Source of the DNA: Oxalobacteraceae sp. CFBP 13730
GTDB lineage: Bacteria; Pseudomonadota; Gammaproteobacteria; Burkholderiales; Burkholderiaceae_D
Assembly: GCA_014841835.1 (NCBI GenBank)
Contig: JACYUQ010000002.1
Coordinates: forward strand, 1,178,001 to 1,242,000
DNA length: 64,000 bases
Reading direction: 5' to 3'
Shown here: positions 8,655 through 18,361 of the stretch, one piece after another
Numbering within the stretch: the first letter of the stretch is position 1
Layout of the letters: every line of letters begins with the position of its first letter
The notes under the pieces: model-generated
What the model was told of the DNA's origin: nothing
What the model saw: the letters and a program-made list of their open reading frames with translations, nothing else
The model's database searches: none
Made by a program: the position numbers and the translations under genes

Positions 8655-10589
8655 ATGGCCAAACACGCAAAAAGTGGCGCTGCCGATCCGCCGCAGACGC
8701 CTATGGCGTCGCAGGATGGCGCAGCAGACGCTCGCACCGACTCGACTGGCGGTCCCACCCCGATACAGGGGCGCCTGGTCACCGAACGCAAGAAAAAATA
8801 CCTGGTGGCACCACGTGCTGTACTCAGCGGCTTCGGCATCAGCAGCTGGGGGGCGCCGCTGGGCCTCTCAACAGTGCAGCAGACGCTCACCACGATGACC
8901 GATATCGAGGTGATCGATACCATCACCCCCCGCGCCGGACTGGCCACGGCCGGCTTCGGCCCATCCTCGATGGGTGACGGCGCAGAAGGTGTGGTGGTCG
9001 CGCGCATGACCGACCAGAAAGCCGGCGAACTGCTGCAGCGCGGCCAAGGTCAGTTGATCGTCGAACGCGACCAGCACCTCGAACTGTTGGACCCCATGCT
9101 GCGCCGTCCCGACCTGGTCAGCTCGCTTACACCCTACCAGGGACCGCAGTGCGAACTGCTGCTGGCCGTGGTGGGCACCGACGGTGCACCGCTGCCCGAG
9201 GTGGAGGTCTCGCTGTTCGGCGGCGTGCTGCCCAGCACTGCCATCACGGGCGCCGACGGTGTCGCGCGTCTGCGTTTGTATGGCGACGATGCGCACACGA
9301 TCAGCGGCCTGTATGTCAAGCCACGCGCCGATTACTGGAGCTTCTATCAGCGCGATCCCGACCTGAGTCTGCAAGAGGCCAACGTCGTCATGCTACGCCC
9401 TATCGCCGAGTGGCCCGCACTGCGCGGCCTGCCGCAACAAAACGCGATGGGCTGGGGCGCACGGGCCATGCGCCTTGACGGCGTGCCGCAGCATTATCGG
9501 GGGCGCGGCACCAAGGTGGCCGTCATCGATTCCGGGGCCGCCACCACGCATGGCAACCTGAACGCCATCCACGACGGCTTCGACGTCATCAACAAGCGCA
9601 CCGACCGCAGCACCTGGAACGTCGACACGCTCGGGCATGGTTCGCACTGCACCGGCGTGATTGCCGCCACCGATCCGGCCTGGGGCATCCGCGGCTTCGC
9701 GCCCGAAGCCGAAATCCACGTCTGCAAGCTGTTTCCCGGCGGCCAGGTCAGCCAATTGATCGACGCGCTCGAATATTGCATCGAGCAAGGCATCGACGTC
9801 GTCAACATGAGCCTGGGCGGCTCGGCACCGTCCGAAGCGCTCGATCGACAGATCGTGCGCGCCAAACAGGCCGGCGTCGCCTGCATCGCCGCTGCCGGCA
9901 ATTCGGCCGCTGCCGTGCAATACCCGGCATCATCACCGCATGTGCTGGCCGTCGCCGCCATTGGCAAGATCGGCGAGTTCCCGGCTGACAGCTACCACGC
10001 CGAAACCATCGGCGCCGATATCGACATGTACGGCTACTTCACGGCGCGCTTCAGCTGCTTCGGGCCGCAGGTCGATGTGTGTGCACCGGGGGTCGCGGTG
10101 GTGTCGTCAGTACCGCCAAATAATTTCGCCGCGTGGGACGGGACCTCGATGGCGGCGCCGCACGTGACGGGGCTGGCCGCACTCGTGCTGGCACACAGGC
10201 CAGAATTCGGATCGATGGTGCAAGCCCGCTCCGCGGAACGGGTCGAACGGCTGTTCCAGGTCCTGCGAATGAGCGCGCGCCCTGTCACGCTGAACGATCC
10301 CAACCACATCGGCTACGGCTTGCCCGATGCGCTGGTGGCGCTGGGCTTGCCGACGGCGCAGCAGGCCATGCCATGGCAAGGCACGGCAGTGGGGTACGGT
10401 GCATCAGGCGGCATGCATGCGATGTCGCCACATGATGGTGGATGGCCCAGCGCGGCCGGAACCGCGATGCAGCACCAGGGCGTGCAATACCAAGGCACAC
10501 AGCACCAGAATCTGCAGCACCAGGGCATGCAGCCTCAAGGGCCGGGTTTGCCCTATCCATTTGGCACAATGCGGGTCTCTGGCTGGTGA
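8655..10589 (+). CDS. S8 family serine peptidase (subtilase) with prodomain-like region and Gln-rich tail
   Basis: 644 aa. The catalytic triad is D292 (VAVIDSGAA), H328 (LGHGSHCTG) and S498 (DGTSMAAPH), with AAGNSA for the oxyanion hole. Order: polar N-terminus without a Sec signal (1-46), propeptide-like region (47-145), a beta-rich domain resembling carboxypeptidase-regulatory/transthyretin folds (163-250), peptidase domain (about 262-570), then a Gly/Gln-rich tail with QHQG/QYQG/QPQG steps (about 595-635). It follows the small I9-like gene by 24 bases, with AAAGGA before the ATG. The lack of an export signal suggests either a cytoplasmic role or non-classical export. Substrate unknown; the Gln-rich neighbour is the obvious candidate (inference). 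Confidence 0.88.
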   Translation: MAKHAKSGAADPPQTPMASQDGAADARTDSTGGPTPIQGRLVTERKKKYLVAPRAVLSGFGISSWGAPLGLSTVQQTLTTMTDIEVIDTITPRAGLATAGFGPSSMGDGAEGVVVARMTDQKAGELLQRGQGQLIVERDQHLELLDPMLRRPDLVSSLTPYQGPQCELLLAVVGTDGAPLPEVEVSLFGGVLPSTAITGADGVARLRLYGDDAHTISGLYVKPRADYWSFYQRDPDLSLQEANVVMLRPIAEWPALRGLPQQNAMGWGARAMRLDGVPQHYRGRGTKVAVIDSGAATTHGNLNAIHDGFDVINKRTDRSTWNVDTLGHGSHCTGVIAATDPAWGIRGFAPEAEIHVCKLFPGGQVSQLIDALEYCIEQGIDVVNMSLGGSAPSEALDRQIVRAKQAGVACIAAAGNSAAAVQYPASSPHVLAVAAIGKIGEFPADSYHAETIGADIDMYGYFTARFSCFGPQVDVCAPGVAVVSSVPPNNFAAWDGTSMAAPHVTGLAALVLAHRPEFGSMVQARSAERVERLFQVLRMSARPVTLNDPNHIGYGLPDALVALGLPTAQQAMPWQGTAVGYGASGGMHAMSPHDGGWPSAAGTAMQHQGVQYQGTQHQNLQHQGMQPQGPGLPYPFGTMRVSGW

Positions 10590-10621
10590 AATGGAGGGCG
10601 TCGCGCGAGGCTGTCGCAGAC

Positions 10622-10660
10622 GAAAAAAAACCGGAGCCCCACTATCGTGGCCGGCTCCGG
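10622..10660 (-). terminator. Terminator at the end of the tRNA cluster
   Basis: Stem CCGGAGCC/GGCTCCGG (10631-10638 with 10653-10660). On the minus strand it is followed by eight T. It ends the tRNA transcription unit and faces the subtilase stop on the other strand. Confidence 0.85.
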
Positions 10661-10669
10661 CTTTCTGTC

Positions 10670-10745
10670 TGGCGTCCCCACGGGGATTCGAACCCCGGTA
10701 CTCACCGTGAAAGGGTGATGTCCTAGGCCTCTAGACGATGGGGAC
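10670..10745 (-). tRNA. tRNA-Glu(UUC), copy 1
   Basis: 76 nt with encoded CCA. It has a 7-bp acceptor stem (GTCCCCA with TGGGGAC), G73, T-loop GGTTCGAATC, and anticodon loop CCTTTCACG with anticodon TTC. It is identical to the other three Glu copies and is the last gene of the cluster in transcription order. Confidence 0.97.
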
Positions 10746-10894
10746 CTAAAACTGGTGCTGCGTACTACTGAATGTGTCGTACCCGCTACGGCTGGCTGCA
10801 ACCACACCACTACAAACCTTCGCAACCATCACAACGATGATCGTGCGACCTACTTTACTACCAAACCATTGCGCACACAGGTGTATGACCACAA

Positions 10895-10945
10895 TAGAAA
10901 AACCGGAGCACCTCTCCGCGCAAGCGCGTTGGTCTACCCCGGTTT
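10895..10945 (-). terminator. Hairpin with T-run between two tRNA-Glu genes
   Basis: Stem AAACCGG/CCGGTTT (10900-10906 with 10939-10945), with an inner CGCG pairing. On the minus strand it ends in CCGGTTTTTCT. Its outer sequence resembles the terminator at 10622-10660 (both contain AAAACCGGAGC), which suggests the tRNA-plus-terminator unit was duplicated. Confidence 0.6.
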
Positions 10946-10949
10946 AAAC

Positions 10950-11025
10950 TGGCGTCCCCACGGGGATTCGAACCCCGGTACTCACCGTGAAAGGGTGATG
11001 TCCTAGGCCTCTAGACGATGGGGAC
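10950..11025 (-). tRNA. tRNA-Glu(UUC), copy 2
   Basis: 76 nt including CCA, same sequence as copy 1. The base run just 5' of the gene (CTAAAACT on the plus strand, after 11025) is the same as in copy 1, so flanking DNA was copied too. Confidence 0.97.
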
Positions 11026-11118
11026 CTAAAACTGTTTTGCTCTGACGAGCATACTGCCACTACATGATGCTGATGACCTCGATGCACCACCGCTGGCGCG
11101 GCACATCTGTCAAATTCT

Positions 11119-11194
11119 TGGCGTCCCCACGGGGATTCGAACCCCGGTACTCACCGTGAAAGGGTGATGTCCTAGGCCTCTAGACGATGGGGAC
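11119..11194 (-). tRNA. tRNA-Glu(UUC), copy 3
   Basis: 76 nt including CCA, identical to the other Glu copies (anticodon TTC). Its flanks differ from copies 1 and 2. Confidence 0.97.
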
Positions 11195-11246
11195 CCTGGA
11201 CCTGCAATGCTACATTTTTTACTGCCGAATGTCGTTTTCTTTTACG

Positions 11247-11322
<76 letters not shown>

Positions 11323-11414
11323 CACGGGAAAACAACATTTTACTACACTGCACCTGCTTCGACCAGTAGCTGATGCTGCTCGCATACTGTGCCGGGCCAT
11401 TCTAACCAGCAAGC

Positions 11415-11490
11415 TGGCGTCCCCACGGGGATTCGAACCCCGGTACTCACCGTGAAAGGGTGATGTCCTAGGCCTCTAGACGATGGGGAC
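11415..11490 (-). tRNA. tRNA-Glu(UUC), copy 4
   Basis: 76 nt including CCA, identical to the other three. Read in the direction of transcription it is the second gene of the cluster, between the two tRNA-Ala genes. Confidence 0.97.
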
Positions 11491-11581
11491 CATGAACAAC
11501 CGATTACTGCATTACTGCTTTGCTGCTGGCTACACAGCGTCACATCACTACCGCGACAAAACCACTGTCACACTTCAGAGT

Positions 11582-11657
<76 letters not shown>

Positions 11658-11677
11658 GCAGCGCTGAAGTGCGAGCA

Positions 11678-11705
11678 TTATATAGGACACCCTTGCATTT
11701 CGCAA
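11678..11705 (-). promoter_or_regulatory. Candidate promoter of the tRNA cluster
   Basis: On the minus strand a perfect TATAAT (11678-11683) lies 20 bases before the first tRNA-Ala. It is preceded at 16 bases by TTGCGA (11700-11705), which matches TTGACA at four of six. Position and strength suit a stable-RNA promoter. Confidence 0.6.
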
Positions 11706-11748
11706 ACTACGTTTTAAGACGTCGAAGCCCGGTGCCCACCGCAGGCTT

Positions 11749-13140
11749 TTACAGCCCCTTCTGCACGCGCGCCAGCACGACGTCGCGGCCAAACAACTCG
11801 AGCACCACATCGATCGCCGGGGTCTGCAACTGCCCCGTCAACAACAGACGCAGCGGCATGGCCAGTTGCGGCATCTTCAGGCTGTGGGCCGCCAGTACTT
11901 CCTTGATCATCGCCGCCAGCGACGCCTTGTCCCACGCTACAGTAGCGCAGCGCTCGGCAAACAGCGCCAGCGCCCCGCGCACGGCTTCGGTCAGGTGCAA
12001 TGCCAGTTGCTCGGCGTCCGGTTGCGGATCGCGGTAGAACAGCATGGCGGCATCGGCCAGCTCGTTGATCGTGTTCGCGCGTTCCTTCATCAGGCCCAGC
12101 ACGGTTGGCAGCGCTGGCGCGCCATCGAAGCGTGCACCGTCCCGCTCGAGTTTCGGCAGCGCCAGTGCGGCCAGGCGTTCGTTGTCGGCTGCCTTGATAT
12201 AGTGGTTGTTCAGCCAGTTCAGTTTTTCCGGATTGAACTGGGCCGCCGATGCCGTCAGGTGCTCCAGGTTGAACCACTCGGTGAACTGCGCCATCGAGAA
12301 CACTTCGTCGTCGCCGTGGCTCCAGCCCAGGCGCGCCAGGTAATTGAGCATCGCTTCGGGCAGATAACCTTGCTCCGGATAATCCATGACGCTCACGGCG
12401 CCATGGCGCTTGGACAGCTTTGCGCCATCGGTGCCGAGGATCATCGGCAGGTGGCCGTACAGCGGCAGCTCGGCGCCAAGCGCGCGCAGGATATTGATCT
12501 GGCGTGGCGTGTTGTTGACGTGATCGTCGCCGCGCAGCACGTGCGTGATCTTCATGTCCCAGTCATCGACCGCGACGCAGAAGTTATAGGTCGGCGTGCC
12601 GTCCGGGCGCGCGATGACCAGGTCGTCGAGCTCCTTGTTGCCGATCGTGATCGTGCCCTTGACCACATCCGTCCATGTCACGTCGCCATCGAGCGGATTC
12701 TTGAAACGCACGACCGGCTTGACGCCGTCCGGCACGGCCGGCAGGGTCTTGCCGGCTTCCGGGCGCCAGGTGCCGTCGTAGCGCGGCTTCTCGCCTGCTG
12801 CGCGCATGCGTTCGCGCATTGCTTCGACCTCGTCGGGCGACGAATAGCACAGGTAGGCGGTGCCGGCGTGGAGCATGCCGGCGACCACTTCGCGGTAGCG
12901 GTCCATGCGCTGCATCTGATAGAACGGGCCTTCGTCGTGCTCCAGCCCCAGCCACTGCATGCCGTCGAGGATGGCCTGCACGGCTTCGGGCGTCGAGCGT
13001 TCGAGATCGGTGTCTTCGATGCGCAGGATGAACGTGCCGCCAAAGTGGCGGGCATAGGCCCACGAATACAGCGCGGTGCGCGCGCCGCCAACGTGGAGGT
13101 AGCCGGTCGGGCTGGGAGCAAAACGGGTGCGGACGGTCAT
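11749..13140 (-). CDS. gltX: Glutamyl-tRNA synthetase
   Basis: 463 aa, class I synthetase. HIGH-type signature [20 protein letters not shown] at the N-terminus and KMSKS-type SKRHGAVSV in the middle. It charges tRNA-Glu with glutamate. The ATG at 13140 starts [13 protein letters not shown], the usual N-terminus; an in-frame ATG four codons earlier is less likely. It lies directly upstream of a same-strand cluster with four tRNA-Glu genes, its own substrates, but that cluster has its own promoter. Confidence 0.97.
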   Translation of the reverse strand: MTVRTRFAPSPTGYLHVGGARTALYSWAYARHFGGTFILRIEDTDLERSTPEAVQAILDGMQWLGLEHDEGPFYQMQRMDRYREVVAGMLHAGTAYLCYSSPDEVEAMRERMRAAGEKPRYDGTWRPEAGKTLPAVPDGVKPVVRFKNPLDGDVTWTDVVKGTITIGNKELDDLVIARPDGTPTYNFCVAVDDWDMKITHVLRGDDHVNNTPRQINILRALGAELPLYGHLPMILGTDGAKLSKRHGAVSVMDYPEQGYLPEAMLNYLARLGWSHGDDEVFSMAQFTEWFNLEHLTASAAQFNPEKLNWLNNHYIKAADNERLAALALPKLERDGARFDGAPALPTVLGLMKERANTINELADAAMLFYRDPQPDAEQLALHLTEAVRGALALFAERCATVAWDKASLAAMIKEVLAAHSLKMPQLAMPLRLLLTGQLQTPAIDVVLELFGRDVVLARVQKGL

Positions 13141-13225
13141 GGCAGAAAGCAATCAGGTAAAAGGCGTATTCTACCCCGTTGCCCGCCCGGCCAGCACCGG
13201 CAGTCAGCCTGGCCGCAACACACCC

Positions 13226-14419
13226 TCAGCCACGATAACGCTGCTGGCCGAAGGCGCGGGGTGCGCCCCCCGCACCGGCGCGCGCGCAGGCGCTGGCCAC
13301 GAGGTGCGCGGCGCGTTGCAATGGCGCCGGTGCGTGCCGCGCCATCACATGCAGGCACAAGCGCGCGGCGCCCGCTGGCACGCCGGGAAATTCCACCGGT
13401 TGGACGAGCACCGCTTCATGCGCAAGCCACGCAGCGGCCACACGCGCCGCGGCTTCCGAGCCAGTCCAGACCGGCACGATCGGCGCAGGCGCCCCCAGGC
13501 AATGCTGGCCCGTACTCTGCAGCGCCGCGCGCAGCCCGATGACATTGCGCAGCAGGTCGGCGCGCAGCGCCTCGCCCTCGGCCGAGACGGCAATCTCCAG
13601 GCTCGCCGTGGCCACCGCCACCTGCAGCGGGGACAGGGCATCGAACCGCATGCGCTGACCGGCGAGCCGCTGCATGCGGTCCCATGTCGAACGATCGGCG
13701 CAGGCGACAAAGCCGCCCTCGGTGGCAAAGGTCACGGACAGACCCCCTGTCACGATATCGATCTGCCCCGTCATGCGCTGACTGGCCAGCACGCCCCCGC
13801 CGCCCGCACCCAGTGCACCCAGATCGTGTGTCACATCGACCAGCAGGCTCGCGTTGTATTCGCGGCACAGATGCTGCAACAACGGCAGGTCGGGACTGCG
13901 CGCCTCCATGGCAAACAGCCCTTCGGTCACCACCAGGATGCCGTTGACTGCGTCCACCGCGCGGATGCGGTCAAGCAATTCCCGCACGTGGTCGCAATCG
14001 AGATGCCGGTGCAGCAGGACCCGACGGGTGGCGCCGGCTGCGCCATGGCGCAGCCAGTCGTGGGCCTGGGCATCGATCACGATATGGTCCGCCTCGCGCA
14101 CGAGCGCCGTGATGGCCGCGAGAGTAGCGGTCCAGCTCGTCGGGAAGAGCGCCACGTGCTCCAGACCCACGAGCGCGCCCAACGCTTCTTCGAGCGCTTG
14201 CGCGGAACGGGCATGCCCTGCCGGGACGATCGAACGGGCGCCGTGCGGACCGGCCTTGCAGCGCGCACGCCGCACTGCCTCATGCACACCGGGATGGGTG
14301 GCCAGCGCCAGATAATCCGGCGACGTGAAATCGATGCCGTACGCTTCCTGGCCGCCATGACCGGCGACTGCGGCCACCGCGTCAAGCGCTGGGCTGAAGG
14401 GAATGGATTCGTTGTGCAC
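13226..14419 (-). CDS. Alpha-oxoamine synthase-like protein lacking the PLP lysine
   Basis: 397 aa, fold-type I PLP family, nearest to 8-amino-7-oxononanoate synthase and 2-amino-3-ketobutyrate CoA ligase. The family landmarks are present: FTSPDYLALATHPGV, IDAQAHDWLRHGA, and D195/H198 in LLVDVTHDLGALG. At the site where the family has TLSKA with the Schiff-base lysine, this protein reads GGLSVTFATEGG: V229 replaces Lys (codon GTG, clear in the DNA). So it is either non-catalytic or acts without covalent PLP. I use the GTG at 14419 because GGAGG lies four bases before it and the length then matches the family. The frame is open to an ATG at 14590, but that extension is Cys-rich and unlike the family. 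Confidence 0.75.
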   Translation of the reverse strand: MHNESIPFSPALDAVAAVAGHGGQEAYGIDFTSPDYLALATHPGVHEAVRRARCKAGPHGARSIVPAGHARSAQALEEALGALVGLEHVALFPTSWTATLAAITALVREADHIVIDAQAHDWLRHGAAGATRRVLLHRHLDCDHVRELLDRIRAVDAVNGILVVTEGLFAMEARSPDLPLLQHLCREYNASLLVDVTHDLGALGAGGGGVLASQRMTGQIDIVTGGLSVTFATEGGFVACADRSTWDRMQRLAGQRMRFDALSPLQVAVATASLEIAVSAEGEALRADLLRNVIGLRAALQSTGQHCLGAPAPIVPVWTGSEAAARVAAAWLAHEAVLVQPVEFPGVPAGAARLCLHVMARHAPAPLQRAAHLVASACARAGAGGAPRAFGQQRYRG

Positions 14420-14787
14420 GGCGCCTCCGGGACGGGTCGACAATCGAAAAAAGCAGGCATGTTCGTTGCCGACCGCGTCATGCCGGCCTGGTGACGGGGC
14501 CAGGGCACGGCAGCACTCGGCGTCCTGGCAACACCCGGCCAGCCAGCGCATTGCCGCGCATCGAACATCATGCTTCGCGCATGCGGTCACGAGCGTGCCA
14601 GACCGCGCAACCTGACAGTGTAGGGAGGTAGTTTTCTGAAGGCTTTATCTTCAAACAAATTGTCCTCAAGAAAAAACTGACCTGTGCGCGAGGGATGAGG
14701 CGACGAAATGCACAAAGCCCATGCACAACAGCGTTGCGCATGGGCTTTGCGGAGACCAGCCAGGCTTGTCGCCTGGCCGGCAGGACG
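14420..14787. other. Intergenic region with AT-rich patch
   Basis: 368 bases between the oxoamine-synthase-like gene and apbC, both on the minus strand. 14630-14685 is markedly AT-rich for this genome and may hold the promoter of the synthase-like gene, but no clear -35/-10 pair is visible. The left end of the gap in transcription order holds the hairpin at 14713-14749. Confidence 0.45.
14713..14749 (-). terminator. Hairpin downstream of apbC, terminator-like
   Basis: Perfect 12-bp stem CAAAGCCCATGC/GCATGGGCTTTG, with an inner CAAC/GTTG pairing. The run after it on the minus strand is only ATTTCG, so intrinsic termination would be weak. Confidence 0.45.
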
Positions 14788-15876
14788 TCAGTCGTTCTTG
14801 ACGACGATGCTCGGGAACCTGCTGCTCATGTCCTTGGCCTTGTCGGCGATCTTGATGGCGACCTTGCGTGCGATCTGCTTGTAGACCGCGGCAACGGCGC
14901 CATCCGGATCGGCCACGACGGTCGGACGACCGGCATCGGCCTGCTCGCGGATCGACATCGTCAGCGGCAGCGCACCGAGGAATTCGATGCCGAAATCGGC
15001 GCACATCTTTTCACCACCGCCGTGACCGAAGATTGCTTCGGTGTGACCGCAGTTGGTGCAGGTGTGGGTGCTCATGTTCTCGACCACGCCCAGGATCGGG
15101 ATCCCGACTTTCTCGAACATCTTCAGGCCCTTGCGTGCGTCGAGCAAGGCGATGTCCTGCGGCGTGGTGACGATCACGGCGCCCGTGACCGGCACTTTCT
15201 GCGACAGCGTCAGCTGGATGTCGCCCGTGCCTGGTGGCATGTCGACGATCAGGTAATCCAGGTCGCGCCAGTTGGTCTGCTCGAGCAGCTGCTGCAGCGC
15301 GCCGCTGGCCATCGGGCCGCGCCACACCATCGGCTCATCCGGGTCGATCATGAAGCCGACCGACGACACCTGGATGCCGTGGTTTTCCAGCGGCTCCATG
15401 CTCTTGCCGTCGTTGGTCAGCGGGCGACCGCTCACGCCCAGCATCATCGGCTGCGACGGGCCATAGATGTCCGCGTCCAGGATGCCGACGCTGGCGCCTT
15501 CGGCGTGCAGCGCCAGGGCCAGGTTGACGGCCGTCGTCGATTTGCCGACCCCGCCCTTGCCCGAGGCAACGGCGATGATGTTCTTCACGTTCGGCATGAC
15601 CTTCATGCCGCGCTGGACCGTGTGCGAGACGATCTTGCTGTAGGCACGGATGGCCACGCCTTCAACGCCTGGCAGGGCCAGCACGGCGCTGGCTGCCATC
15701 TGGCGCAGCATCTCGACCTGGCTGGCGGCCGGGTAACCCAGTTCCAGCTCGAACGTGACCTGGCCATTGTCGATATTGATGTTCTTGATCGACTTGGTGG
15801 TGATGAAATCCTTGGTGGTATTGGGGTCGATAACGCTCGCCAATGCCGTCTTGATATCGCTTTCAGTGATGCTCAT
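14788..15876 (-). CDS. apbC: Iron-sulfur cluster carrier protein ApbC (Mrp/NBP35 P-loop ATPase)
   Basis: 362 aa. N-terminal MIP18-like domain (about 1-80), then a deviant Walker [18 protein letters not shown], a [14 protein letters not shown] switch and [15 protein letters not shown] CxxC pair (THTCTNCGH) binds the Fe-S cluster. It assembles and hands over 4Fe-4S clusters in the cytosol. The ATG at 15876 has GGAGAG before it; the frame continues upstream over the metG promoter, but that part is not conserved. It is divergent from metG, as commonly seen in Burkholderiales. Confidence 0.95.
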   Translation of the reverse strand: MSITESDIKTALASVIDPNTTKDFITTKSIKNINIDNGQVTFELELGYPAASQVEMLRQMAASAVLALPGVEGVAIRAYSKIVSHTVQRGMKVMPNVKNIIAVASGKGGVGKSTTAVNLALALHAEGASVGILDADIYGPSQPMMLGVSGRPLTNDGKSMEPLENHGIQVSSVGFMIDPDEPMVWRGPMASGALQQLLEQTNWRDLDYLIVDMPPGTGDIQLTLSQKVPVTGAVIVTTPQDIALLDARKGLKMFEKVGIPILGVVENMSTHTCTNCGHTEAIFGHGGGEKMCADFGIEFLGALPLTMSIREQADAGRPTVVADPDGAVAAVYKQIARKVAIKIADKAKDMSSRFPSIVVKND

Positions 15877-16037
15877 GGTGCTCTCCGGGTGTTCTCCGAT
15901 TGATATTGGGGCGAAGTGTAGCGCAAAACGGCTGGGCAGCCAGCCTGTTGGTGGTAAACCACGGCCAATACCCCCTGCGCGCACAGGGCCATCCGCTGTT
16001 AAAATGCTTCTTTTCATATAACCGAAGCGTTTCAACC

Positions 16038-18197
16038 ATGACCCGCAAGCTGTTCGTCACCACCGCACTGCCCTACGCCAATGCTGCCTTCCATATCGGC
16101 CACATGATGGAGTACATCCAGGCCGACATCTGGGTCCGCTTCCAGCGAATGCAGCGCGAAGGCAATGCGCAGGGCGGCCAGAAACGCGAAGTGCATTTCG
16201 TCTGCGCCGACGACACCCACGGCACGCCGATCATGATCGCAGCCGAAAAAGACAACATCACGCCACAGGAATTCGTGGCCAAGATCGCCGCCGGCCGCGC
16301 GCAATATCTCGATGGCTTCCATATCGCCTTCGATAACTGGTATTCCACCGATTCGCCCGAGAACGTCGAACTCTCGCAAGGCATCTACCGCAAGCTGCGC
16401 GATGCCGGCCTGATCGTCACCAAAACGGTCGACCGCTTCTACGATCCGGTCAAGGGCATGTTTCTGGCCGACCGCAACATCAAGGGCGAGTGCCCGGTGT
16501 GCCACGCCAAGGACCAGTACGGCGATAACTGCGAAGTGTGCGGCGCCGCCTACCAGCCAACCGAACTGATCAACCCGTTCTCGGTCTTCACCGGTTCCAC
16601 GCCCGTGCTCAAGCCGTCGGAGCAGTACTTCTTCAAGCTGTCCGACCCGCGCTGCTTCGCGTTCCTCAAGGAGTGGCTCAACACCCCTGGCCGCCTGCAG
16701 CCGGAAATGGTCAACAAGGTGTCGGAGTGGCTGGGCGAGGCCGGTGAAAAGCTGGCCGACTGGGACATCTCGCGCGATGCGCCCTACTTCGGTATCCCGA
16801 TTCCCGATGCACCGGGCAAGTTCTTCTATGTGTGGCTGGACGCGCCGGTCGGCTATCTGGCCAGCCTGAAGAACTACTTCGACAAGCAGGGCCTGGATGT
16901 CGAAGCGTTCCTGAACGACCCGGCCGCCGAGCAGCTGCACTTCATCGGCAAAGACATCGTCTCGTTCCACCTGCTGTTCTGGCCTGCAATGCTCAATTTC
17001 TCGGGCCACCCGATCATCGACAACCTGAAGGTCGCCGTCCACGGCCATCTGACGGTCAACAATGAAAAAATGTCCAAGTCGCGCGGCACCGGCATCTCGC
17101 CGCTGCGCTACCTGGAGCTGGGCATGAATCCGGAGTGGCTGCGCTACTACCTGGCCTTCAAGCTCAACGCCAGGGTGGAAGACCTGGACTTCAACGGCGA
17201 CGACTTCGTGGCCCGCGTCAACAGCGACCTGATCGGCAAGTACGTGAATATCGCCAGCCGCTGCGCCGGCTTCATCGCCAAGCGCTTTGACGGCAAGCTG
17301 GCCGACAGCGTCTCGCCGCTGGGTCGCGACTGGATCTGCAAGGCGCTGATGCACGACGGCGCCGAGCGCCAGGCATCGGTGGCCGCCAGCTTCGAGGCGC
17401 GCGAGTATGGCCGCGCACTGCGCGAAATCATGGAGATCGCTGACGTGATCAACCAGTACGTCGACGAACACAAGCCATGGATCCTGGCCAAGGACGAGAC
17501 AAAAACTGCTGAACTGCACGACGTCTGCACGACCGCGCTGATCCTGTTCCGTCAATTGACGATCATGCTGCAGCCGGTGCTGCCGCAAGTGGCCGCGCGC
17601 GTCGCCGAATTCCTGGGCGACGCTGAACTGAGCTGGGCCGACACGCATGGCGCCGCCGTCTACGAATCGATGCTCGGCCGCACCATCGGCACCTACACGC
17701 ACCTGATGCAGCGCGTCGATGCCAAGATGGTCGAGAACCTGTTCGACAAGCCTGCCCCGGCCGCACCTGCTCCTGCGATCGCCGCCCCAGCCGCCGCTGC
17801 GCCAGCGACCGATGCCGGTGACAGCGAAGGCGAAGGCGACATCGAAGCCCTGGCCCCGACCATCACGATCGACGACTTCGCCAAGATCGACCTGCGCGTC
17901 GCGAAAATCGTCAACTGCGAACACGTCGAAGGCTCGACCAAATTGCTGCGCCTGACGCTCGACGTCGGCGAAGGCCGTCACCGCAATGTCTTCTCGGGCA
18001 TCAAGTCGGCGTACCAGCCGGAAGACCTGATCGGCAAGCTGACGGTGCTGGTGGCCAACCTGGCCCCGCGCAAGATGAAGTTCGGCGTGTCCGAAGGCAT
18101 GGTGCTGTGCGCATCAAGCGCTGACGAGAAAACCAATCCGGGCCTGTACCTGCTCGACCCGATGCCGGGCGCGACGCCAGGCATGCGCATCCGCTGA
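16038..18197 (+). CDS. metG: Methionyl-tRNA synthetase
   Basis: 719 aa. Class I catalytic core with HIGH-type signature [17 protein letters not shown], zinc knuckle cysteines in [18 protein letters not shown], and KMSKS in [15 protein letters not shown]. An Ala/Pro linker (about 570-600) leads to the C-terminal tRNA-binding OB domain ([18 protein letters not shown]), the dimerising EMAPII-like module. It charges both initiator and elongator tRNA-Met. ATG 16038 starts the conserved [15 protein letters not shown]; upstream frame to 15900 is not coding. Confidence 0.97.
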   Translation: MTRKLFVTTALPYANAAFHIGHMMEYIQADIWVRFQRMQREGNAQGGQKREVHFVCADDTHGTPIMIAAEKDNITPQEFVAKIAAGRAQYLDGFHIAFDNWYSTDSPENVELSQGIYRKLRDAGLIVTKTVDRFYDPVKGMFLADRNIKGECPVCHAKDQYGDNCEVCGAAYQPTELINPFSVFTGSTPVLKPSEQYFFKLSDPRCFAFLKEWLNTPGRLQPEMVNKVSEWLGEAGEKLADWDISRDAPYFGIPIPDAPGKFFYVWLDAPVGYLASLKNYFDKQGLDVEAFLNDPAAEQLHFIGKDIVSFHLLFWPAMLNFSGHPIIDNLKVAVHGHLTVNNEKMSKSRGTGISPLRYLELGMNPEWLRYYLAFKLNARVEDLDFNGDDFVARVNSDLIGKYVNIASRCAGFIAKRFDGKLADSVSPLGRDWICKALMHDGAERQASVAASFEAREYGRALREIMEIADVINQYVDEHKPWILAKDETKTAELHDVCTTALILFRQLTIMLQPVLPQVAARVAEFLGDAELSWADTHGAAVYESMLGRTIGTYTHLMQRVDAKMVENLFDKPAPAAPAPAIAAPAAAAPATDAGDSEGEGDIEALAPTITIDDFAKIDLRVAKIVNCEHVEGSTKLLRLTLDVGEGRHRNVFSGIKSAYQPEDLIGKLTVLVANLAPRKMKFGVSEGMVLCASSADEKTNPGLYLLDPMPGATPGMRIR

Positions 18198-18296
18198 TGC
18201 TCCACGCCGGCGCCTGGCCTGGCGTGCCACGATGATGTGGCCGCCAGCCAGCCGCTGGACGGCCCCGGACGCGATTTCCGGGGTCAGTACCGGGTG

Positions 18297-18302
18297 TACA
18301 AT
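18297..18302 (+). promoter_or_regulatory. Candidate -10 box before the FabMG-type gene
   Basis: TACAAT, 60 bases before the ATG at 18362. The -35 at 16 bases spacing (TTTCCG) is poor, so only the -10 is credible. Confidence 0.35.
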
Positions 18303-18361
18303 GCCATGTTTAAACTATGACAAGACGCCCTACAAACTCTTTTGATAGGTAGCCAAGAACC

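Noticed and set aside
14420..14590. N-terminal extension of the oxoamine-synthase-like protein to an ATG at 14590
   Set aside because: The extension is Cys-rich and not seen in the family; GGAGG with the GTG at 14419 fits better.
16032..17981. 649-codon open frame on the minus strand
   Set aside because: Antisense to metG, with the same biased His/Asp/Val/Arg composition and no family resemblance.
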